Shown: one piece after another, positions 1 to 4,840 of the stretch
Layout: every line of letters starts with the position of its first letter
Numbering within the stretch: position 1 is the first letter of the stretch
Source of the DNA: Pseudorhodobacter sp.
Lineage (GTDB): Bacteria > Pseudomonadota > Alphaproteobacteria > Rhodobacterales > Rhodobacteraceae
Assembly: GCA_024641255.1 (NCBI GenBank)
Contig: JAHEDL010000223.1
Span: 1-6,365, forward strand
Direction of reading: 5' to 3'
DNA: 6,365 bases
Notes under the pieces: generated by a model
Seen by the model: the letters and a program-made list of their open reading frames with translations, nothing else
Database searches by the model: none
What the model was told of the DNA's origin: nothing
Made by a program: the position numbers and the translations under genes

Positions 1-557
1 AGCAGGCTGACCACGGTTTCGTCAATAACGCTGGCTGGCAGCAACCCGGTGGTGATCGCTAGACTGACACCCACAATCGCATGGGTCGCCAAGCGCCACA
101 GCAATTCCGGGTCGCGGGCCTGAAACCGCCCGGCGGCCGTTGCGGTCTGCAAATCCCGAATGGCAAAGGGGCCCATCCGCCGAAAGGTGGCGTCTGCCAA
201 CACTTCTGACCGGTTCAATAGCTGCCGCCACCGCACATCTTGCGTTGCGGTTTCCAGCACCATGCGGATGCCATAGGCATAAACCTGCGCGGGGTCGGTG
301 AAAGTGTTGGTGACCTTTTCGATCCGCAGCGCCAAGTCGTGCATCATTTCCTCTAGCACGGCGATGGCAAGTTCATCCTTTGATTTGAAGTAGTTATAAA
401 CAGTGCCCGCGCCAACATCGGCCAGTTCGGCGATTTCAAGCATCGTCGCGCCGTCTACGCCTTTTTCGCTCATCACCTCGCGCGCGGCCTGAATAAGCGC
501 TTCGCGGTTGCGGCGCTGGCGTCGGGCGACACGGCCTTCGCTGGGGTCAGAGGACAT
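1..557 (-). CDS. TetR/AcrR-family transcriptional regulator (C-terminus cut by window edge)
   Basis: Reading the minus strand from the ATG at 557-555 gives 185 codons with no stop, running off the left edge. TetR proteins are usually about 190-210 residues, so only a short C-terminal piece is missing. The N-terminus is basic (VARRQRRNREALIQAA). A typical TetR helix-turn-helix follows at about residues 38-58 (TMLEIAELADVGAGTVYNYF), then KSKDEL; the G-T-V-Y-N-Y-F recognition helix is the family hallmark. From about residue 75 the sequence is the variable helical ligand-binding and dimerisation domain, so the inducer cannot be inferred from it. An in-frame TGA lies five codons upstream of this ATG, which fixes the start, although the ribosome binding site is weak. 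The gene is divergent from the hydroxylase and transporter genes, the usual arrangement for a local repressor acting on the shared intergenic region and released by a pathway compound. That role is inferred. Confidence 0.93.
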   Translation of the reverse strand, partial: MSSDPSEGRVARRQRRNREALIQAAREVMSEKGVDGATMLEIAELADVGAGTVYNYFKSKDELAIAVLEEMMHDLALRIEKVTNTFTDPAQVYAYGIRMVLETATQDVRWRQLLNRSEVLADATFRRMGPFAIRDLQTATAAGRFQARDPELLWRLATHAIVGVSLAITTGLLPASVIDETVVSL

Positions 558-611
558 CTTGGCGGCTTTCAGTCAGAAATTTTCCAAGCTTTACGTCAGC
601 AATAAGGCGGC

Positions 612-643
612 TTCAAGTGAATCAATTCAGAAATGAACGGTTC
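612..643. promoter_or_regulatory. Cluster of overlapping inverted repeats, candidate TetR operator
   Basis: Half-sites alternate at regular spacing: TTCA 612-615, TGAA 618-621, TTCA 626-629, TGAA 634-637, then GTTC 640-643. They form four overlapping palindromes: TTCA-AG-TGAA (612-621), TGAAT-CA-ATTCA (618-629), TTCA-GAAA-TGAA (626-637) and GAAC-G-GTTC (635-643). TetR proteins bind short dyads of this kind close to their own gene, and the cluster lies 55-86 bases upstream of the regulator's start codon. The repeats are seen directly; binding by this regulator is inference. Confidence 0.4.
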
Positions 644-648
644 GCAAT

Positions 649-677
649 ATTGGGCTGATTTAAATTTTTTCTGCCAA
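649..677 (-). promoter_or_regulatory. Possible promoter for the TetR gene
   Basis: On the minus strand, TTGGCA (677-672, five of six matches to the sigma-70 -35 consensus) is followed after 17 bases by CCCAAT (654-649, three of six matches to TATAAT). Transcription would start near 642, so the inverted-repeat cluster at 612-643 would lie at and just after the start point, a logical place for autorepression. The -10 element is weak, so this is only a candidate. Confidence 0.22.
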
Positions 678-805
678 ATCCTGCTTTCGAATCGCGGGGA
701 CGCGGTTAAAGCGACGCTGCTCTTTTCATAAAACATATAAAGAACAATATATTGAGTCATTTCATAAGTCTTGGAGTGATGCTCAATAATGGCTTATCGC
801 CAAAC

Positions 806-834
806 TTGACGAATGTTCATATGTGACCTACATC
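806..834 (+). promoter_or_regulatory. Possible sigma-70-type promoter for the hydroxylase gene
   Basis: TTGACG at 806-811 matches five of six bases of the -35 consensus. A weak -10-like TACATC lies at 829-834 after a 17-base spacer. Transcription would begin near 841, leaving a leader of about 100 bases before the ATG at 940. The spacer and -10 overlap a GAA-TG-TTC repeat (811-818) and a TGTGA-N6-TCAAA motif (822-837), which could be regulator sites. The -10 is poor, so confidence is low. Confidence 0.28.
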
Positions 835-922
835 AAACACACTTCGGAAAAGACAGCCTTCGACATGCTGCCTTGCCGACATGAATGGGGGTGGCGGCTG
901 GTCTGGAGGGGCCTTGTCGCGC

Positions 923-932
923 AAGGGGAGGG
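923..932 (+). promoter_or_regulatory. Ribosome binding site that decides the hydroxylase start
   Basis: AAGGGGAGGG ends seven bases before the ATG at 940. This is much better than anything upstream of the in-frame GTG at 823. It places the dinucleotide-binding fold near residue 15, as expected for this flavoprotein family, so 940 is chosen over 823. Confidence 0.85.
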
Positions 933-939
933 TTTCAGC

Positions 940-2580
940 ATGACCACGAAAACGGCTGCCGGAAGTGGCTTTGACGCCGATGTTGCCATTGTTGGGGGTG
1001 GGCCAGTTGGCACCTTCCTTGCCATCCTGTTGGGGCGGCAAGGCAAAAAGGTGACGCTGATCGAACGGTGGACCGAAGCCTATGATCGCCCCCGCGCTGT
1101 GACCTATGACCACGAAATTGCGCGCATTCTGGCGGTGCTTGGCATTGATTCAGAAAATGATCCGTCAATCAATTTCCATGACGAGCTGTACTACTGGAAA
1201 GACGCCAACCGCGAAAATTTGCAGATCGTTGATTGGCAAAGCCAGTCGGCTTCGGGTTGGCGGGTGCGTTACTGGTTTAACCAGCCGCAACTTGAAGGCC
1301 GTCTGCGCGGCATTGCGGCGCAATACCCCAACATTACCACCATCCGCGGCTTTGACGGCACCGATCTGGTGCAAGACGCGGATAGCGCCACGCTGACCCT
1401 GCGCCGCAATTTGCAAGAAGACGCCGCCTCGACCGAAACTCGCAGCATCCGTACGAAATTTGTCGTGGGTGCCGACGGCGCGAATTCGATGGTGCGTCAG
1501 GCGTTGGGGATTGAAAACGAAGACAAGGGCTATTTCTTCGACTGGCTCATCCTCGATATGATCCCGCACTTTGATTATGTTGCCTCGCGCCCCGAAGACC
1601 CAGCGCAGTGGCAGTTGTGCGACCCAAAGCGCCCGACGACCATCGTTCCCGGCGGCCCCGGCCCGGTTGCGGGTGGCCCGGCGCGGCGGCGGTGGGAGTA
1701 TATGGTGCTGCCGCATGAAAGCGCCGAAGACATCGCCAAGCCGGAAAACGCATGGAACCTGCTGGCGCCTTGGGGATTGACCCCGGAGAACGCCGAGTTG
1801 GAACGCAGCGCGGTTTATCGGTTTCAGGCACGCTGGGCCAAGGTTTGGCACAAGGGGCGTTGCGCTATTGGGGGCGACGCCGCCCACCTGATGCCGCCCT
1901 TTGCCGGTGAGGGCATGTGCGCGGGCCTGCGCGACGCTTTTGCTTTGGGTTGGCGGTTGAACGCCATTCTGGACGGCAAGGTTGGCGTCGATGTGCTGGA
2001 AAGCTACACCAGCGAACGCATCGAACACGCCAAGCACTACATCAATTTCAGTCAGGATCTGGGCAAGATCATCTGCATCTCTGATCCCAAGGTTGCCGCC
2101 GACCGCGATCGCAGCATGAAGGCCGACCTGGCCGCACGCAATTTCTCCCCGGTGCCGACCGACCTGTGCCAGCTTGGCCCAGGCGCTTGGTGCGCCGATA
2201 CCGCCCATGCAGGCGAACTTTCGGTGCAAGGCGTGGTCGAGGCAAAGGGCAAGCGGGATCGCTTTGATCAGGCGGTGGGCTTTGGCTGGATGGTGCTGGG
2301 GCTTGATGCCGATCCGGCCAAGGCGCTGACCGCCGAACAAAACGCGGCGCTGGCCTTCCTTGGCGGGCAAAGCGTGCGCGTTGGTGCGGCGGGCAGCGGC
2401 GCTGATGCGGTTGACGCCAATGGCACCTATGCCAAGTGGCTGAACGGCATCGGTGCAACCTATGTGCTGCTGCGCCCTGACTTCTATGTCGCTGCCACTG
2501 CTGCCACTGCCGAAGATTTGCGCCGCAGGTTTGACGAGGTGATGAGCCGTCTGCATCTGACGCAGCCGGTTTCAGCATAA
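940..2580 (+). CDS. FAD-dependent aromatic-ring hydroxylase, MhpA type (3-(3-hydroxyphenyl)propionate hydroxylase-like)
   Basis: This 546-residue protein is a class A flavoprotein monooxygenase (FAD_binding_3 family), close in length to E. coli MhpA (about 554). The family uses NAD(P)H and O2 to add a hydroxyl to a phenolic ring in the cytoplasm. Visible in order: the FAD-binding Rossmann motif GGGPVG at residues 19-24, with the ribose-binding acid E42 in TLIER; RPRA at 50-53; the DG motif GADGANSMVR at 177-186; the GD motif GGDAAHLMPP at 311-320, which contacts FAD, followed by GEGMCAGLRDAFALGWRL; and a thioredoxin-like C-terminal domain ending with RPDFYVAA (from residue 512). All key motifs are intact. 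The overall pattern, including LESYTSERIEHAK after the GD motif, follows MhpA from memory of that sequence. A Gly/Pro-rich stretch at 237-248 looks expanded. A strong ribosome binding site at 923-932 supports this start. The neighbouring transporter suggests it acts on an imported aromatic acid; 3-hydroxyphenylpropionate, hydroxycinnamate or a related phenolic acid are candidates, not established. Confidence 0.92.
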   Translation: MTTKTAAGSGFDADVAIVGGGPVGTFLAILLGRQGKKVTLIERWTEAYDRPRAVTYDHEIARILAVLGIDSENDPSINFHDELYYWKDANRENLQIVDWQSQSASGWRVRYWFNQPQLEGRLRGIAAQYPNITTIRGFDGTDLVQDADSATLTLRRNLQEDAASTETRSIRTKFVVGADGANSMVRQALGIENEDKGYFFDWLILDMIPHFDYVASRPEDPAQWQLCDPKRPTTIVPGGPGPVAGGPARRRWEYMVLPHESAEDIAKPENAWNLLAPWGLTPENAELERSAVYRFQARWAKVWHKGRCAIGGDAAHLMPPFAGEGMCAGLRDAFALGWRLNAILDGKVGVDVLESYTSERIEHAKHYINFSQDLGKIICISDPKVAADRDRSMKADLAARNFSPVPTDLCQLGPGAWCADTAHAGELSVQGVVEAKGKRDRFDQAVGFGWMVLGLDADPAKALTAEQNAALAFLGGQSVRVGAAGSGADAVDANGTYAKWLNGIGATYVLLRPDFYVAATAATAEDLRRRFDEVMSRLHLTQPVSA

Positions 2581-2601
2581 CATAACGCAAGGCAATATAA
2601 T
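2572..2601 (+). promoter_or_regulatory. Possible internal promoter ahead of the transporter genes
   Basis: TATAAT at 2596-2601 is a perfect -10 hexamer, uncommon by chance in DNA this GC-rich, placed just after the hydroxylase stop. The best -35 at suitable distance is a weak TCAGCA (2572-2577, three of six matches, 18-base spacer). Transcription would start near 2608 and give a leader of about 180 bases. This would let the binding protein be made at a different level from the hydroxylase. Confidence 0.33.
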
Positions 2602-2634
2602 CACCGTGCGAAGTGATCATCTTGCCATTCTTGA

Positions 2635-2646
2635 CAGCCTAGGCTG
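2635..2646. repeat. Perfect 12-bp palindrome, possible operator
   Basis: CAGCCTAGGCTG reads the same on both strands. It shares two bases with the end of a TTGACA hexamer (2631-2636) and shares 2642-2646 with the left arm of the 11-bp inverted repeat. No good -10 element lies 16-19 bases after that TTGACA. It could be a protein binding site or a short stem competing with the larger hairpin; neither is shown. Confidence 0.35.
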
Positions 2647-2693
2647 CACGCACGCCTGCACCCGTTAAGGAGGATCGAGTGTTGCGTGCAGCC
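2642..2693 (+). repeat. 11-bp perfect inverted repeat with a Shine-Dalgarno sequence in the loop
   Basis: GGCTGCACGCA (2642-2652) is exactly complementary to TGCGTGCAGCC (2683-2693), with 30 bases between. The loop contains AAGGAGG (2667-2673), a perfect Shine-Dalgarno core, though the binding-protein start is over 100 bases further on and has its own ribosome binding site. Part of the right arm, GCAGCCC (2688-2694), can also pair with GGGCTGC (2735-2741), so two mutually exclusive foldings exist. The pairing is read directly; any regulatory action is inference. Confidence 0.55.
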
Positions 2694-2813
2694 CATTGCC
2701 CGTTCGGAGGAGGGGGCATTGCGCCGCCAAAGGCGGGCTGCCGGCAGGTCGATCACAACCACGAACAGAGCATCAGGGAGGAAACGCAATGTTCACCAGA
2801 CGGACACTTCTGA
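2679..2813 (+). other. Possible 44-codon leader ORF overlapping the binding-protein start
   Basis: A GTG at 2679 (with an in-frame TTG at 2682) stands five bases after the perfect Shine-Dalgarno AAGGAGG (2667-2673). It opens a 44-codon frame ending at TGA 2811-2813, 25 bases inside the binding-protein gene in another frame. The predicted peptide (starting MLRAAHCPFGGGG) resembles nothing I recognise, and it has no signal or membrane segment. The strong ribosome binding site is the main support; overlap with the next start would allow translational coupling. It may equally be chance. Confidence 0.18.
2724..2747 (+). repeat. GC-rich hairpin pair in the binding-protein leader
   Basis: CCGCC-AAA-GGCGG (2724-2736) forms a five-pair stem with a three-base loop. 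CTGCCGGCAG (2738-2747) is a perfect 10-bp palindrome directly after it. The first stem shares GG (2735-2736) with the segment that can pair back to 2688-2694. No uridine tract follows, so it is not a typical terminator. Confidence 0.4.
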
Positions 2814-4066
2814 AATCCGGCGCCGCTTTGGCCGCCGCCAGCACGATGACTGGGTTGGCAAAACCCGCTTTTGCGGCTGGCACCAAAATCAAGATCGGCT
2901 ACGTCAGCCCGCAGTCTGGGCCGCTTTCTGCATTCTCCGCGGCCGACGACTTCATGGTCAAAAAGTTTCTGGATTCGGCCGCCGCCCTTGGCCTTGATGC
3001 CGAAGTCATTGTGAAAGACAGCCAGTCAAACCCGAACCGTGCTGCCGAGGTTGCCAAGGAACTGATCAGCCGCGACGAGGTCAACCTGATCCTTGTGGCA
3101 TCGACCCCCGAAACCACCAACCCGGTTTGTTCGGTTGCCGAACAAGAAGAAATTCCTGTGATTTCAACGGTTGCGCCGTGGCAGCCGTGGTTCATTGGCC
3201 AACAGGGCAACCCTGGCGATCCGGCAAGCTGGCAGGCGTTTGATTATGTCTACCACTTCTTCTGGGGGCTTGAAGATAACGTTTCGGTCTTCATGAATAT
3301 GTGGAATTCGGTCGAAACCAACAAATCGGTTGGTGCGCTGTGGCCCAACGATGGCGATGGCAATGCGTGGGCGTCTGATGTCGGGATGCCGCCTGTTCTG
3401 GCCAAGGCGGGCTATGCCCTGACCGATCCGGGGCGCTACCAAAATCTGACCGACGATTTCAGCGCCCAGATCAACGCTTTCAAGGCTGCCAATTGTGAAA
3501 TCATGACGGGCATTCCAATTCCGCCTGATTTCACCACCTTCTGGACCCAAGCCAAGCAGCAGGGCTACAATCCGAAACTGGTTTCGGTTGCCAAGGCATT
3601 GCTGTTCCCCGAAAGCGTGGCCGCTTTGGGCGAGCTTGGCCACAACCTGACCTGCGAAGTCTGGTGGTCGCCGAACCATCCGTTCAAATCGTCGCTGACC
3701 GGTCAAAGCGCGGGCGAACTTTCGGCTGAATTCGAACAGGCGGCGGGGCGGCAATGGACCATGCCGGCGGGCTTTGTACACGCGCTGTTCGAAGTTGCGG
3801 TTGATGCGATCAAACGCTGCGAAGATCCGACCGACACCGAAGCTTTGGCTGCCGCAATCGGCGCGACCAACCTTGATACGGTCGTCGGCAAAGTGGCTTG
3901 GGGCCAAGACAATGTGCCGGAGTTTGCGCGCAAGAACATCGCCAAAACGCCGCTTGTCGGTGGTCAGTGGCGTCGCAAGGACGATGGCAGCTTTGATCTG
4001 GTGATCGTTGAAAACGGCAACGCCCCGGAAATTCCGTTGGGCGGCACGCTGGAAACCCTGTCGTAA
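2789..4066 (+). CDS. ABC transporter periplasmic substrate-binding protein, branched-chain amino acid/amide type, Tat-exported
   Basis: This 425-residue protein belongs to the Leu/Ile/Val-binding (Peripla_BP_6) family, which captures ligand in the periplasm and delivers it to a LivHM-type permease. The ATG at 2789 is preceded by AGGGAGG (2775-2781) seven bases away. The N-terminus is a twin-arginine signal: TRRTLLK at residues 3-9, a hydrophobic Ala-rich stretch and a likely cleavage after A29 (KPAFA-AGT). The mature protein begins KIKIGYVSPQSGPLS, the first strand and ligand loop of the family. Residues 131-172 are unusually aromatic (W131, W134, F135, W148, F151, Y153, Y155, F157, F158, W159, F168, W172), more than I expect for a leucine-type binder. 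With the aromatic hydroxylase upstream and both ATPases and a permease downstream, the ligand is probably an aromatic acid rather than a branched-chain amino acid; this is inference. The in-frame extension back to a TTG at 2696 would bury the signal peptide and is rejected. Confidence 0.93.
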   Translation: MFTRRTLLKSGAALAAASTMTGLAKPAFAAGTKIKIGYVSPQSGPLSAFSAADDFMVKKFLDSAAALGLDAEVIVKDSQSNPNRAAEVAKELISRDEVNLILVASTPETTNPVCSVAEQEEIPVISTVAPWQPWFIGQQGNPGDPASWQAFDYVYHFFWGLEDNVSVFMNMWNSVETNKSVGALWPNDGDGNAWASDVGMPPVLAKAGYALTDPGRYQNLTDDFSAQINAFKAANCEIMTGIPIPPDFTTFWTQAKQQGYNPKLVSVAKALLFPESVAALGELGHNLTCEVWWSPNHPFKSSLTGQSAGELSAEFEQAAGRQWTMPAGFVHALFEVAVDAIKRCEDPTDTEALAAAIGATNLDTVVGKVAWGQDNVPEFARKNIAKTPLVGGQWRRKDDGSFDLVIVENGNAPEIPLGGTLETLS

Positions 4067-4074
4067 ATCCTTTG

Positions 4075-4100
4075 GCCCCGGCGCGCGATTGTGCCGGGGC
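4075..4100 (+). repeat. Intercistronic stem-loop after the binding-protein gene
   Basis: GCCCCGGC (4075-4082) pairs perfectly with GCCGGGGC (4093-4100). The stem can extend inward by G-U, C-G and G-U pairs to a CGAT loop at 4086-4089. It starts nine bases after the binding-protein stop and lacks a following T-run. In many ABC operons such a hairpin protects the 3' end of the binding-protein message so that this protein is made in excess over the membrane parts; a partial rho-independent stop is less likely. The structure is clear, the role inferred. Confidence 0.7.
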
Positions 4101-4120
4101 GCACCCAATTCGAGGCGGCC

Positions 4121-4840
4121 ATGCCGATCTTATCTTTGCAATCGGTGTCGAAGTCTTTCGGCGCGCTTAAGGTGACAGACACCGTCAGCTTTGATCTGGC
4201 CGCTGGCGAGGCTTTGGGCATCATCGGCCCGAATGGCGCGGGCAAATCAACGCTGTTCAACCTGATCACCGGCAACGTCCGCCCCGATCAGGGCCGGGTT
4301 TTGCTGGATGGCAATGACATTACCAATCAAACAGCGATGCAGCGCTGCGCTGCGGGCATTGGTCGGTCTTTTCAAATTCCGCAGCCGTTCGGCAATTTGA
4401 CCGTCTACGAAAACCTGTTGGTTGCTGCGCGGTTTGGGGGCGCCATTTCGGCACAAGATGCGCCTGCGCATTGCATGGAGATTCTGCACCGCACCGGACT
4501 TGCCACCCATGCCGAAAAGAAGTCGGGCGGCCTGCCGCTGTTGCAGCGCAAACGTCTGGAATTGGCCCGCGCTATGGCGACCAAACCGCGGCTGATCTTG
4601 CTTGATGAGATCGCCGGTGGCTTGACCGAAGGCGAATGCCACGAACTGGTTGCCACCATTCGCCAGATCCACGCGGAAGGCACCGCGATCATCTGGATTG
4701 AACATGTGCTGCACGCGCTGAATTCAGTCGTGACCCGCCTTATGGTGCTTAACTTTGGCAAGATGCTGATGATTGGCGCGCCAGATCAGGTGATGGCCGC
4801 CAAAGAAGTGCGCGAGATCTATCTGGGAATCGAAGCATGA
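4121..4840 (+). CDS. livG: ABC transporter ATP-binding protein, LivG-like
   Basis: This 239-residue protein is the first of two ATPases that power a Liv-type importer at the inner face of the membrane. The Walker A motif GPNGAGKST is at residues 36-44. The FQ of the Q-loop is at 84-85 (GRSFQIPQPF), Walker B LILLDE at 158-163 with catalytic E163, and the H-loop histidine is H195 (IEHV). The ABC signature is unusual: where LSGGQ or LSYGQ is expected it reads LPLLQ (138-142) followed by RKRLELARA, so the signature glycines are absent. I recall LivG-like proteins with comparable LTLxxRKRLELARA motifs, so this is probably a subfamily trait and not inactivation. The ATG at 4121 has GAGG (4112-4115) five bases upstream; the alternative GTG at 4091 lies inside the hairpin and is not favoured. 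The stop overlaps the next start as ATGA. The name livG denotes family, not leucine transport. Confidence 0.92.
   Translation: MPILSLQSVSKSFGALKVTDTVSFDLAAGEALGIIGPNGAGKSTLFNLITGNVRPDQGRVLLDGNDITNQTAMQRCAAGIGRSFQIPQPFGNLTVYENLLVAARFGGAISAQDAPAHCMEILHRTGLATHAEKKSGGLPLLQRKRLELARAMATKPRLILLDEIAGGLTEGECHELVATIRQIHAEGTAIIWIEHVLHALNSVVTRLMVLNFGKMLMIGAPDQVMAAKEVREIYLGIEA

Larger units (their letters stand above)
558..939. promoter_or_regulatory. Divergent intergenic control region between the TetR gene and the hydroxylase gene
   Basis: These 382 bases contain no convincing gene. They are clearly more AT-rich than the flanking coding DNA, especially 655-680 and 721-765. They hold a cluster of TTCA/TGAA inverted repeats (612-643), the palindromes CAATATTG (645-652) and CAATATATTG (745-754), a widely spaced dyad TATTGAG/CTCAATA (750-756 and 782-788), and a possible promoter towards the hydroxylase at 806-834. 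The position between a repressor gene and the genes it probably controls makes this the expected site of TetR binding. The frame of the hydroxylase stays open upstream to a GTG at 823, but the strong ribosome binding site at 923-932 argues that 823-939 is untranslated leader. Confidence 0.75.
2581..2788 (+). other. Structured intergenic leader between hydroxylase and transporter genes
   Basis: The 208 bases between the hydroxylase stop and the binding-protein ATG contain no convincing gene but unusually many structural elements: a perfect TATAAT (2596-2601), a TTGACA (2631-2636), the 12-bp palindrome CAGCCTAGGCTG (2635-2646), an 11-bp inverted repeat (2642-2652 with 2683-2693), the hairpin CCGCC-AAA-GGCGG (2724-2736) and the palindrome CTGCCGGCAG (2738-2747). 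No hairpin is followed by a T-run, so no simple intrinsic terminator is seen. The gap could carry a separate promoter and leader for the transporter genes, or could process a longer transcript. Confidence 0.6.

Noticed and set aside
823..939. In-frame 39-codon N-terminal extension of the hydroxylase from a GTG at 823
   Set aside because: The ATG at 940 has a far stronger ribosome binding site and puts the FAD motif where the family has it. The extension resembles nothing in the family and overlaps the probable promoter.
1165..2556. Long open frame on the minus strand (463 codons) opposite the hydroxylase
   Set aside because: It is the antisense shadow of a clear GC-rich gene; the translation is low-complexity and resembles no family.
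2631..2659. TTGACA at 2631-2636 as the -35 of a promoter for the transporter genes
   Set aside because: No acceptable -10 hexamer occurs at 16-19 bases downstream (GC-rich sequence there). TATAAT at 2596-2601 is the better candidate.
2724..2747. GC-rich hairpins as an intrinsic terminator
   Set aside because: No T-run follows either stem, and the transporter gene begins about 40 bases later.
2696..2788. In-frame extension of the binding protein back to a TTG at 2696
   Set aside because: It would place 31 residues in front of the twin-arginine signal. The ATG at 2789 has a good ribosome binding site.
3164..4108. Long minus-strand frame (314 codons) opposite the binding protein
   Set aside because: It is the antisense shadow of the binding-protein gene, with no recognisable domain or ribosome binding site argument.
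4091..4120. GTG at 4091 as the start of the LivG-like ATPase
   Set aside because: It lies in the stem of the intercistronic hairpin, has no good ribosome binding site and adds residues not typical of the family.
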